The position numbers were made by a program, and so were the translations under genes. Positions 26,619 through 40,383 of a stretch of 48,082 nt of DNA are shown here, piece by piece; the first letter of the stretch is position 1; every line of letters starts with the position of its first letter. A model generated the notes under the pieces. That model was given only the letters and a program-made list of their open reading frames with translations, searched no databases and had not been told where the DNA came from. Source of the DNA: Chromera velia (taxonomy: Eukaryota > Sar > Chromeraceae); NCBI GenBank assembly GCA_018398765.1, contig JAHBMJ010000151.1, positions 1-48,082 on the forward strand, given 5' to 3'.

Positions 26619-29600
26619 CAGAAAGAACAAAGAAAATGTAAATGTCCTTGGACGACCCTTCCCTCACTCAGGCTGCAAACCTGCATGTCCTCCTTGGAGA
26701 GCGGGAATCCGTTGGACAGGCACGCCTCCGGACCCTCACAGAGGAAGACGTGCACCGGCCCCGTGCACGCAGCTGCAGGCAGTCCGTTGGTGGACACAGT
26801 GAGGCCCATGTGGGGCCCTGCCTGTGCGTGGACGCTTGCGTGTGCAGTGCGCATGGAGCCCCCCCCCTCCTTGGAGACGAGCTTCAGGTCTGGGGACTTG
26901 GGGTCGGCAGTCACCCAGGAGGAAACCTTGAAGTGGACTGCATGCAGGAATTAATGCATGCACATGCAGAGGGAGGGAGGGGGGGAGGGAGCCTCGATCA
27001 TGCATGCAGGGAATGGAGCGAATTCACTCACGCGAATCGATCGATAAATGAATGAATGAACGCACGCACGCATGAATGAATTGAGTCAAAGAAATGACTT
27101 CGTGGTCCTATGTCCTTCATACCGCGCGGCCACCCATGCATGCAGTCGCAGTGAACGTTTTTTCATTCAACGACACGAAAGACTCGCAACAGAGGTAAAA
27201 GTGAGTCGTTCATCTATAAACAGCATGCTCATCCCTTCCTTCCTTCCTTTGCTTATGCCACTTCTCTGCATGCAGGCCGTGCACTTACTTCGCGGTCCCA
27301 TTTCATACCGCACGGCCACCCAGTCGCACCCCCAGGCATCAACTCCCGCCTCGACTGGAGCGACGACCGAGAGGCTTATGGGAATGAAGTCAAGTCTCGG
27401 GAGCTCGGACTGGCTCTGGAACACCTGCAGGCAGGCACGATCGATCGATTGATAAATGCATGAAGAATGAATGAGCTAGCTAGAAAGAAAAGAGAGTAAA
27501 GCTTTCATCAGTCAAGAAGTCTGCAGACAATCCAGAGATAAAATCCGCAAAGCAACGCGGATTCTTGCATCCACAACCAACCAACCAACCAACCAAAGAA
27601 ACAAACACCACCGGCCATCAATTTGTAACATGCATGCATGCACACGTGCGCACCTACCTGCACCACCCCAGCCCCGAGTCCCTTGACGGTGATGTCCTCG
27701 AGGCAGTCCTTCTCGTCACATACCCGAAGGTGGAAGGGACCTGCATGCACGCCCTCTTTTCTTGCATGCGTGTGTTAATTCAGCAAGACCACTTTCGCTT
27801 CTCGGATGGATCGCTTCTCGGAACAGAATGCATGAAGGAAGCATCGCATGGAAGCACCCGAAAGGCTGGCTGCATGAGGGGAAAAAGAGAGAGAGAATTA
27901 AGTAAGCAGCCTCACCTTCATGGCTGTCGGTGACTGGCTGCCTCAGCGAGGCTGGGGACTCGGCTTCACAGTCCAAACAAGATATCGAGAAAAACGGCGA
28001 GCGAAACGCAATCATGCAAATATAGACGCCAACTCATGTACTCATTTGTCCATTCATTCATGCCTTTACTCAAGCATGAGTAACGAAAGCTTTTGAGATC
28101 TCCCTTTCTCGCTCCCTCCCGTACATGCAGACCTGCGCTGGCTGCCTGTGGGAGGTCCAGGGTCTTCACCTCTACCGTGAGCTTCATGCCCTTCACCTGC
28201 AGTGGCGGATAGCGAAGAAGAAGGAATCATCTGTGATCCATCAGATACATTAATTAATTGTCGTAATATCATGCAGAATAATCGATCGATCGATCTCGAT
28301 TTTTGCATGTCATTGATCGGCGTCTTCGAAGATTCACATAGTAACGATGACGACATTCTCCTCTGATCGATGCACATGCATGGACCGAGGGGTCTGATAG
28401 AATCCTTGCATGATCATGCAGCCACGCATTTCTAAATACTCTGCGTCAAATCTGTGTATACATTTCTGAATTCGGAAAATCAGCTCGACGGCTGCGTATC
28501 AGGCCGACCACCGGGGCCTGCTGAATCGGGAGCCGGAGAACCGGAGAGCGGGCGGAGAAAAAGAGAAATGAAAGCGCTGTAAACGTTAAACTGACGCACG
28601 CATACTTGCATGATGGAAGCATGCAGACCGACCTTTAGGTACATCGACGGCTCGACGAACTCAGGCGGGTTCTCCATCGCCCGCGCCCTGTCTGCGATGT
28701 TCGCCACCATGCTGTCGGGTGCCATCCACCTGCATGCATGTGGAGTCATTTGATTGATCGAGGCATGCAGTTCGAGCTTGAACGTGCACGTTTCCGAGTG
28801 GCGACTTTATAGATATATTGAGTCGAAATACCGATCATCAGAAATGCCGCGTATGAATATTGTCATTGATCTCCAGCATTTTTCTCACTAAATAGGTTTC
28901 TGTACAGCCCCCGCGGGCTTTCCCCCCTTCCTGACAGGTAAGTCTTTCTGTCTGTCTTTCTATATCAGTCGAATCATCTAGATACGTATTCATTTGAACC
29001 CACTCACTCCCCCATCCACCCACCCGTTGGCCCAGAAGAGAGGACCCTCCGCATCTCTGGGCACGACCACCTGCCCTGCGTCGTTCGTCAGAGCCTCCGT
29101 CTGCATGAACACCTGCAGACACACAGACATACAGACTATATATATTAATAGACAGACAGACAGACAGGCGAACTCTAGGCTTCTCTTTTTTTCTTCCCTG
29201 GCTTTCCTCTTTAACAAGCAAAGCCAGGCAGGCAGGCAGACAGAGAGCCGGTACCCTACAAATCTTCACCATGCACTGCGATCATGCATGCATTTTGTGA
29301 AAGGATTGATCAAACTAGAGAAGTGAAGCCAGGCAGGCAGGCAGGCAGGCAGACAGAGACTCTCCCTGCTGCAGTAGAGGTTCGGTACTTCCGTCTGCTT
29401 TGTTTGCTTGTTTGTCTCTCTCTCATTTTTTCCATGCATGCATGCACATCTGTCTCTTGTGTTACACCTTTTCTCAACAAAAATTGATGAGGACGCATGA
29501 GCAGATTTAGCATCCAACCTGTATGGCCCCTGCCAGCCAGGGCTGCGTCCCCTCTCCGACTTCCAAGTTCACCCCCGACAGCCCCGCGTTCAGAGACGGC

Positions 29601-32600
29601 ACCTCCTTCGCATTCAACGAGACGGCCCGCATGGACTCCGCCCCGGGGGACCCGCTGGAAATCTGAGAACTGTCCAGGCCCTTCGCGGCCGCCACAAAGC
29701 GGAGGGCGTCCTCCTCGGAAAGCTTTCCGAAAAAGTCCTGCACGGCCCCTGGCTGGAGGTCGGTGAGTCGGATTGCGTCTTTCTCGTCAACGCAGGCGGC
29801 CTCGGAGGGCTTCGGGCAGAGGGAGAGGAAGACCGGACCCTCAGTCCCTGCATTTTCCTCCAGGCGGGTCGTCACCCGGATGGCGATGGGGACGCCCCCG
29901 CTCTGGAGCTGGTCCTTTTGCCTGATGAAGTTCCCGCTCTCCCGCTCCTCGTCCCCCTTCACGTCAGACGGCGACTTGGCGAAGCTGCCCTCCACGAAGA
30001 ACTTCTTGTGACTCGCGTCGGACACGGACACCGAGAGGGACTTTACATGCCACGCGTCCACGTCAGTGTTCAAGGTCACCAACGACCTGCACCAAATTTA
30101 CACATGCACCAACAGGTCTGCACACATGCACACGCGCACACACCCCATGCACACATCTGTACCTGCTGCATGATGCAAAATGAATCCCAAGTCTCGCTTC
30201 AATTAAGCATGCATGCAGCTGCATGATCGAGGACTTGAAAAAAGACGCGATGCCCTGCATGCAGTCTCGCGACATTTCTGCAAGAAACCCTTGCGCCATG
30301 CCCCTGCAGACCTCCCTTGCCTAAGCTGACTTACTTCTCTGAAGAGTCTGCAAGGAGGGATGACGGATCCCCTCCCAGAACTGCCACTTGGGTCTCCAGC
30401 AGGGAGAGGTGCGGGTGTGTGTGCGCGATGAGGGAGGCGTTCAAGGTAGATATGCCCTCCACCTTCTGGGACGACTCCGCAAGAAGAGTCGTTGCGGGGG
30501 CGGGGGAGGGGGAGGGAATTGCCTGCGGAGAGGGCTGCTGGCCGATCACCGCGAGCGGGTCACCCACTGCCTCAACCTGCAATTAAAGAAAAACAAAATG
30601 AGTATACACACACATACACACACACGCGGGCAGATGTCTCGTTTTTGACATTCGCAGAAAACTTCGATCGGCGTTTTTTTTTTACGATCAGGTAAACACC
30701 ACCAAGCCCCTTTAGCCTCAGGAGTGGAGTCGGGGGAGGTAGGGGTGCCGGAGATTCAAATTCGATCCAGCCCTCTAGCTGCACGTCGATCGATCAATCG
30801 AGAGGACCGAATTAAGCAAAGCAAAAAAGGGAGGGAGGGCATGTTCAGTGAGTGAGAATTAAGGGAACTCACTCGCCCCAGCGCGCGCTTCGGGAAGACC
30901 GGTCAGCAAGAGACTTATTCAAATCAGATTTCAGTGAAGCAGATTTCCCACTTAATTTCTTTGCCCACCTTGACCTCCGAGAGGATCCACACCTTCCCCT
31001 TCTCGCTGTCGTCTATCCCCTTCACGGTCCCCCAGAACTCCTGCAGACCCCCCCTCTTCGGAGCAGCCACGCGCACGAAGCCGAAGTCCTCCGCGCTCTC
31101 GCAGTCCTGCGGTCGCATGCCGGCCTGCCGCTCTGCCTCCTCCTTCGTGAGACCGGAGGCGTCAACCACGGATCCACAAAAGGTCAAAATGAATGTGCTC
31201 GCAGAACCCGCACTCGGATAGTCGGCCTGCATGCGCTCAAATTAAATTTTCTTTCTTCATGCACAAGTATGGGAAGAATAAGTCAAACTACCACACGCAT
31301 GCAATGACTGCACTCACATTTCTTTCATGTTGTGGAAAGAAGAAATCGAAGTAACTCCTAGTCTGGCTGGAGAATTTTGTTGAAGCGGGCGTCGGCATGC
31401 ATGGATTTTTTCCAGCTAGCACCGGAATTCCCCATGCTTGCGCCACCGATGTTCAAGGCCCCGCGCGTCTATACGCATGAGCAGTCGTGGATGCTTTTTC
31501 GGCGAAACGTGCAGAGACGCAAAGCAATTCACGTGCCTGCCTAGCTTGTTCTGCACGTGCATACTTCCCTCTTTCTTCTCACTGGTTGATCAAGGGATCA
31601 TTTCGGCGTGCATGCAAGACAAAATCAATCAATCAATCCGCGTAGGTACTGACCGTGACTGCCTTGACGGACACGCTCTTCCGGGGCTTCAGCTCTGCCG
31701 TGTCGTCCCGCTTGAGGACGAACGCGGGCGTGGAGGGTCCGAACGACGCAGCCGCAGCCCCCTGCATGCATGCAGCCATCAAGTCGGGGTGCAACCTGGC
31801 TTATTCGCAGATACTGGGGAAAGTTCAGGCACAAGTTCACGCATGGGGAATATGTATATACAGAAGGGGGAGAAGAGAAGAAGCCAAGGGAAAAGGGAGG
31901 GTGGACCGTCTCTCTACTCAGAGACGCAATTCAGATACATCGACAAATCAAATAAGTGCAACTGCATGCATGAAGACGAGAGGTACCTGGATGTGGATGC
32001 GTGCCCAGTCGAACAGACAGGGGTCGGGTCCCTTGTTGGTCAGCTTCACGTGGGTGAGGGTGAAGTCAGAGCCCACGCTTTCGAAGTTTGCGCTCACCTG
32101 CATGCGCACGTGTGTGTGTGTGTAAGTGAGCATTCAAGACCGAACGTCAAGGCAGGCCATTACTGAGACAGCTTCTTTTTTCGCGTGAGCTTTCCACCGA
32201 ACCAAAGGAGCTCCGATCGAAGTTCCGTTTTCATGGGAAGAGCTGACTCAGCCGGTCCTGTTCTGCATGTGTGCGCCTCGCAGGCAGACAGAACTCGTTT
32301 TGCTGCGCTGTACAAGGCTGCTTGACAAAGAAAAACAAAGCACTCACTGTGAGACGTCCTCTCGCTTCATCAGGAAGTGTCAGTCCTTTCTCACCCATCT
32401 ACCCGACATGCAACAGAGTGCCATGCATGCAGTAGCTCTGTGCGTTCTCCACCATGCATAGTTAGAAAGAAAAAAAGAGGATGGTGAAAAACCACTCCGG
32501 ACTGCAGCGTTAATTCTGACCTGCGCGAAAGAGGCCGACGAGCTCTGTGCGCTTTGCACGGGGTCTATGAAGGTGGCGGTTTCGGTCGAGCAGACATCCG

Positions 32601-35600
32601 TCTCCTTGCCCATCTTGTCTCTCTTCTTCCCACACGGAACCATCTCGATAGGCCCTGGGCAGTTCTCCTTGCCCCCTGAATGTACGCGCACAAACAGAAA
32701 GAATTCAAAGGGAGAGAGAGAGGGCAGTTCTCCTTGCCCGCTAAATGTACGCGCACAAACAGGAGGAATTCAAAGGGAGAGAGAGAGGGTTGTTCTCCTT
32801 GCCCCCTGAATGTACGCGCGCGCACAAACAGAAAGAATTCAGAGGGAGAGAGAGAGGGAAGTTCTCCTTGCCCCGTGAATGTACGACTCTGATTCGGCCA
32901 AAGAGAGAAAACTTAATTCTCCCAGCAGAGACATGCAGATCCACAGAACCTTCCATGCAGAGATCCATCTCGGTCGATGCATGGCCATGCTACCACACCC
33001 TATCTTACTGCGAGAGGGAGGTAGAAAAAAACAGAGATATTCGCCGATTCGTGAATATCTGGGTAAACAATTAAGGTGGAAAACGGGTACTGCAGCTAAG
33101 GAGAGAATGGAAAACATCATGCATGCATGTAGGGAGTTCACGTAGTACCTACCGATCGAGACGGCGGGAGCGAGGAAGGAGGCAGACGAGGCACCGGACC
33201 GGGCCAGCAGGATGGAGCTCAGCACGAAGTTCGGCTCTCCCACGTACCTGTACGAATGCATGCATGTGCATATGCAACGAAAGAAGAAAGAAAGTTTCAA
33301 CACGTGCAAGCACGAAAGGACTTCTGCCGACAGGCCCTGCATGGGGGGCAAACACATGAAGCTCATCCCTCAATTTTTTGTACATGCAGATCCTATCGAT
33401 GGTGTCTTGGTGGGTACTGACACATGCAAAGGAAGGAGTCCTCGTGCATCACCTAGCTGCATGCCATCACATGCATGTGGATGCTAACAGCGGATATCCC
33501 CTTCTCCCCTCCATTCCTCGCTGTGACTGCTGCTGACCGTTCGGTGACAGGAGCATCAGGGTCATTCATTCCTGTCATCACGGGGTTGTCCAGCCAGCCG
33601 TCCATCTCGAGCTCCAGGGACTCATCTCCCATCTTGGCTCGGACCTTGCTTCCAAACCACCCGTCCCCTTCGCCCTCCATGGTCATCTGCATGCACCCAT
33701 GCATGCAGAAAGCATAATTAATATTCAGCGTTTAATTCTCCGACAATTAAGCTTTGCACGCAGGGATTCCTTTCTGCATGCATGCACGTGAAATTCGTCA
33801 CCGGAATTCCCGGATGCGTGCACAGTGCTCAGCATTTCTCTGATCAGTTTTGCAGCGATGCTTATATATGCTGCATGTATGTGCCCAGAAAGGACCGCTG
33901 CATGGCCCCTTTGCGCTCCGTGTAAGGCCTGCATGGGGACGCTGAGGAAACTGCATGCCTTCAAATCGTTATCTTCACTGCATGAAGCTTTGAATTCCCA
34001 TTCTTCATTCAAAAACTGACAGGCATCTAAGAAAGCGCTAATCGGTCCACATGCAGCCATGCAGCCCCAGAATTAAAAGAAGACCCATGCACTTACCCGG
34101 ACGGCCCTCAGTCTGAACCCGCTCTGGTCGAGGAGGTTGACGGGCACCCCGAGGAAAGTCTGCGTCTCCCCCGCCCGGAGATCCCTCAGCGTTACTCCCC
34201 CGTGCAAGCACTTCGACCCCGTCTCGCAGAAGAGAACCTCCACAGGCCCTTTGGAGGAACACGCCAGAGAGTCCGCGCGGGTCGTCACCGTGACGGTCAT
34301 CAAAGAGCTCTTTTCGAGACGTCTCCTCTTCACTGCGAAGTCTGAGTCCGCAGGCACGGCTGGTTCTTCGATCGCCCCCGCGGCTGCCAAAACTGCCTCT
34401 CTGGAGTCGGGTCCGAAGGGGGTGAACCACCCGTTGGCGTAGGCCATCAATGTGTCGGAGGCCCAGACCTCTTCCATGTCACTCTCGAGGAGGCTGTAAG
34501 GGTCGCGTGTGTGCGGCAGTACCTGCACGTTGGTGTTTATTTAATCGAGGGCTTGACGGTCGGTCTGTTCATCGTGAAGATGCGATCCTAATTGAATGAA
34601 CCTCTGAGCAGCATGCACTGGAGGCGCACTATGAATCTGTATGTGCAACAGAATGTCGCTTCGGAGACTCCAGTTAGCTCGGTAAGGCTTTGAAAGATCC
34701 AGCAATGCACTTGAATCCAGGGCCCCGTCCCATGCATGCTCTGGGCCTACCTACCTGCACAGCGACCTGCTTGACGAAGAGAGGTGCGACGTATGCATTT
34801 GCTTTCATGCAGAAAAAGAATTCTGTATGAAAAAGAATTCTGTATGAAAGCAAATGCACCCACCTGCACAGCGACGTGCTTGACGAAGAGAGGTGCGACG
34901 TTGTCTGTGTCCACGGAGAGCTCTACCCCCTCCAGGCCGCTGAGAACCTCCACGGCGACATCCTTGGGTGTGGGGGGCACAAGGGGGTTACCCTTGGGGG
35001 GCAGAAGGTTGAGGGGGCAGGCAACCGTTAGAGGTCGGGAGTCCCGGCCCTTGAGGTGGAAGATATCAATGGAGTCTGAGTTGCAGACCTTCGGGTCGTC
35101 GCAGAGATTCACCCTGAGGGGGGAGGTCTTCGGAGTCTCTGACCCGTCTTCCTTCTTCTCAGAGGACGACTTCGGTTTCTTTGCCTCCTCCTTCTTCTCC
35201 TTTTCCTTCTCCCTCGCGGCTGCCTTCTTCCTCCTCTCCTTCGCATTGCTCTCTAGCTCCAGAAGCTCAGGGGGCGCCTCGCGGTCTTCGGCCCTGCATG
35301 CATGTCGCTCGGCAGCGAGGAAGGGAGAAATGAAGTAAGGACGGAAGAAAGGAAGGAAGGACGGATGGGAGGAAGGAAGGACGGATGGGAGGAAGAAAGG
35401 AAGTCCGTCAAGATATCAATACACGTCGTACCTATCTGCTGTTGGCAAATGAAGACACCCGGCCAACAGTTCATAGCGAAAAGGCATGCGGCCAGTAAGT
35501 GATACCGCATGGAGATGGTGCTCTTCTCACAGGAATCTCAGCAATTAAGAGAGAAAGAAGCAGAGCAACTGACTGACGCACGCAATCTGCACGAGTGCGA

Positions 35601-38600
35601 TGGGGAGTTCCTGGAGGAACGCGAAAGCCTTCCTCATGCAGACCACGTTGGTGTCCGATCCGGGGGGACTCTTGGTGTCTGCAGCTTTGTTGCGCACCTG
35701 CAGTGCATGCATGCGTCCAATCGAACAAGGGGCATGTAACCGAAGAGGAGGGGTGAAACAACAGAATTCAATCGAAACATCCAAAGCGTACCGCAAGAAT
35801 GATGTGAATGAAAGAAAAAAATGAAAAATCGATCAGTGAGCCTATGAGGGCCGTCTCTTGCAAGGTTGATGCCTGAATGCATGCACTCGTTTGTTGCGGA
35901 CCTGCACTACGTTCAATCAACAGACGAGAGCACAATCTGTTGTGTTGAAGTACAATTAGACGTTTCCAAGCTGCAAACAGAATCTCCTCTAAGGACGTGC
36001 GCCTGCCTGCCGGGACCGTCTTCTTTACACCATGTTCACAGTGCTTCGAGCAGTGCATGCATGTGTGTGCAAATTTAATCTGAGATGAGTAAATAAAAAA
36101 GTTGTTCCAAACAATTGAACTTCATTCATTTGTGGCGCACCTGAATCTGCTGCGCCGCGTCTCCCGATACCGTCTCCTCCTTTTCGACTGCGAATTTGGC
36201 GAACCAACCGTTGACGGCGTGGAGGGTCACGGATTTGATCTCCTGCAACAGCCATGCATGCAGGATACAGGTAGGTCTGGAGATAGCCAGCGATGAAAGA
36301 AAGACGCCCGCTCCCTCTCCCTCTTTCTCCGTCTCCCCCTCGTCACGGATAGTTCTTTATGACCACATGCACTTGCACCCAAAGAGAACTCGCTGCCACA
36401 ATTCGCTCTCTGTATGGCATGGGTCCAGCGAATGCATGCACCGATCTGATTTCCGAAGTGGGGAAAAGACCCAAAACAGCTCAGTCGCCACACACCAACT
36501 CTGCCATCCTCGATCGGAAAGTCTTACCGTGCTTTCATCGGCAGGCTCTTCAGAGAAGTTTGTGCAATCCCCTCTGGCCAGGTGCATCTTCGCTCTACCA
36601 TACAAGGTCGGTCTATACATACACACACACGAACTAAGAAAACCGACCCCCCCATGCTGATCGACCCACCTCCTCGTCTTTCTCGATGATACCCTTCATG
36701 GCGACCACCAGCCACCCATCGTCCGTCTCCGCTTCCACTCGGAGGCCCACCAGGTCGAACACTTGGGCGGCTGAGATAGCGAACACCTCCAGCGGGAGCT
36801 TCACTGCATGCAGACACGAATGAGAATTCACTCAGTTCATGGATGCACCGTCTGTTTTTGTTTTGTGGTTGCTCTGGTGTCAGAAACTAAGCACTCACTA
36901 TACCATTCAGCGAAAATGGATGTCAATTGAAAGGAGCGATTCACTGCGCCGATTTGTTTCGGTTTTCTCCCTCCCGGCCGTTTTCAACAAAAAGAAAAAA
37001 CAAAGCATCGATCAGACCCGAGAAGAGCTCCTTCTACATGACCCTGAAAGTTTACGTCTAGCAGCAGAGTGGCTGTCGGGAAGAATTAAGGCTGTGAAAC
37101 CGTCTAAAACGAAACCCCGTCCAAAAGAAAGAAGGCTGTGAAACCAATTAACGAAAAAGCATCATCCAAGTTGGCCAATCCACAGAAGCTCGCTAAGTTC
37201 TTTTCTTTCCCCGTCTGACCGTCGAAGGTCTGCGTGGTGCCAGAGACCAGGTCCTTGAGGACGACGGGGGTGTCGATGCAGTCTCTACGGAGGGGGCCTG
37301 TATGCATTCAGGGTCGGTCGATCGATCGAATTTATTAGTTTAACCTGACTGACTGACTGACTGACTGACTGACTGACTGGCTGGCTGGCTGACTGACTGA
37401 CTGACTCAATGAATGAAGAGATCAGGAAGACCATGCAATAATCCCCACTTTTTGTTCGTTAGTTCGGGCGCTACAAGCTCGAAAGACCGCAGACATGCTC
37501 GAAGGGAAAATACCACAGAGCGTCGGCCGGCTCTGTAAACAAAACCAAAAGGGGGAATCATGCAAGAATTTTGAAGAGAAACAAAAGAAGCCCCACCAGA
37601 GCACAAGAAGACGTTGAAGGGCCCAGCAGATCCACTCGACTCGTCCCCCGTCTCTGCAGTCCGCACGGTCACCTTCAGCGTCACGGGGGCCTCTACCCTG
37701 CAAGAAAAGGCGGAAGGAAGGAAGGAAGGAAGGAAGGACGGAAGGAAGGAAGGAAGGAAGAAAGGAAGGACGGAAGAAAGGAAGGAAGGAACAAAGGAAC
37801 GAAGGAAGGAAGGAAGGGAGGAAGGAAAAAAGCACCAGGAAAAAAAGAAAAAGCAGACAAGCAACAGAGAGAAACGGTAAATTCACCCCATATTAATCGT
37901 TACACAGACACGCACCATACCACAACTTATGAATCAACAGAGACATGCAGAAGAAAATCCACAGCGATCGAGGAAAAACTCACGTCTACACGGCCGGCCT
38001 CTCTTCCGCAAGGCCACTGGAGAGGGCCAACGCGATCAAGGCGGACTCATGTATGCATTCATCGATTGCGCAACAAAAAAATGAAGTTTCTGTTCACGGA
38101 TCGCTTCTCTCTTTCTAATCACTTCGATCATGAACTACGAGCTCTCTGGATCCCGCCGCCCTCAGAGACGCCCAGCCTAGCTCTAGAGCTGTTGGAGGGC
38201 AGAAGGACGACACAGTTTCATTGGCCTGCATGGGAATGAATGAACAGATTGACCATCGATGAAAAGGAACTCGTTTGTCTTTCGTATGCACGCACAAACA
38301 AAGACCGACCGGTAAGCAGAGACTGCCAGGGCGCCACCGCACGCCACTCCCGCTTCACTGGGGCAACTCAAGTGGCACTCTGCAGAGAGAGAGTCACTCA
38401 AGGAATCACGGATGTAAAAATACCTGTAATTTTATGCAGCAGAAGGGGGGCGGGGGCGCTATTTCATTTTCTTTTATTTCCGGTACCTTTGAGGCCGGCA
38501 GGCGGGGGTGACTGTTATTCGTCGTTTTCGTTTTTTGCAAAACGTTCTCTCTTTTTTCAAAGGCGCGTTTCAGGGCTGCAGGCATGCAGGGGAGACTGCT

Positions 38601-40279
38601 TGAACTGCTTACTGAGGAAGAGAGACTACTGATCAGGGGAAGACTACTGGAAAAAGAGCATGCACCCCATGAAGACAACTGCTTACTCTCTTGAAGTCTA
38701 TGCAAGAGCATGCAGATTTGCTTACGTTCTCTCCCGAGATAGACAAGACAATCTAACAAGCGGACGCTCATTCAAATCCCTTCAACGGCACCCCCCAGTG
38801 ACGAATTGAGTGCATCTTAGAGTTCTCCCCTTCCACTGATGAATTTGGGGCAGGGCAGTGAATGAGTGCATCAACCAAGAACAGAAAAAATCAGCTGACG
38901 TTCCTCGTCGACAGGATCCCCCAGGGACGAGTAGCAGGAGCACTCCCCCTTCTTCCCCAGGCCGAAGTAGGCGCTCCCGTAGCTGCTGCAGAACTCGGAG
39001 CAGAGCTTCGGAGTGCCGGCGTCCCCCGAGGCTTCTTGGATCGGCTTCTGGTTGGTGTCCTTGTCAAGCAGCGTGGCGGCGCTCAAGGCGGAGAGGCAGC
39101 CGTGGTAGAGGAAGTCGGTGCTTGGCTCTGCAACCACAATTAATGCTTGAGTATACTTGTATGGATTTAACAGCTAGTACCATTCTATAAGAGAGAGAGG
39201 GAGGGAGAGAGAGATTTCTGCAAGTTTTGCCCCTTCAAGTTGGTGTGATGTTTGTTTCTTTTTTTTTTTTAATATCCTCACTCAAGTATTATTTGATTTG
39301 CTGGGAATAACTCACAGAGAAAGGCAGAAGGCACGCAAATCTCTCCAAGCGGTTCTCTAACGTCTGCGTGCCTGGCTCCATTGTCAATGACGTTGCTTAA
39401 GTATCGTCGATCTGTTCACTGATTTATGCGGCATGGACAAAAACGTCATGCGTGGACCATTCATTCAGATTTCATTCAGGCCCATCCATGTACACGACCC
39501 TACAACACCCCACCCGGCTTTTCAGCGTCCTCCTCCCTGACAACGTAGACGCTGGTCTTCTCCTTGCCCCCACAGGTCGACACGGAGGAGGTCGGGCACG
39601 CAGAGTGACACTCGAAGTTCGACACCTGCCCGTGCTTGCCGTAGGAGTCCCCGCACCTGCTCACAGGAACACGTGTACACATGCATGGATGTATGTATCC
39701 TCTGTAAACGTACAGACAGACAGACCGATATATGGTCAAACAAAGGATCAACCAAGAGCAAACGGAAGTTGAGTAAACAAGCTCAAAATACTGCCATTTT
39801 TCTTTTTAAAAATCAATTCCACAATAGAGAAGTTTTTCTCTGGCGTGTTAGTTGGCTGTCTCCGGTGACAAGACAAACACCAGTCTGGAGTCACTAGACC
39901 ACATGCAAGAGATAATACACAGTACGTAGAGCTCGAACATGGGGTTGCTTGAGTGAAACCACTCACACGCAGGTACGCCCCCCCGCAAGGCCGAAGTATG
40001 GGATGCCTGTAGTGTCATACAAATTCAAAATGAACACACGTAGGGAACAAACGCACGCAACCACTGACGTGCAGGTGTGCCCGCCTGTGAGACCGAAGTA
40101 CAGGGTCTTCTTGGAGGCGCAGAAGAGCTGGCATCCCTCAGCGTCGAGGGCCGACGTATCCGTGGAGGCGAATAGCCCGAGTGAGAGGTCCTTGGCGTCA
40201 GGCTCGTTGAAGCACCCCACGAAGCCGAAGGAGGGGTCCGCTCTGGCCCTCTCGTAGACGGACATCTCTCCCCACGGGC

Positions 40280-40317
<38 letters not shown>

Positions 40318-40344
40318 GAACACACACACCCACACACACACCCA

Positions 40345-40383
<39 letters not shown>

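Noticed and set aside
32641-32885. CRISPR-like array of 65-70 bp units
   Set aside because: The units are near-identical throughout with no unique spacers, and contain a copied splice acceptor and GA repeats.
38310-38899. A gene boundary between the WSC and PLAT parts
   Set aside because: A short exon (38310-38379) completes WSC 7 and joins both neighbours in correct phase, so no break is needed.
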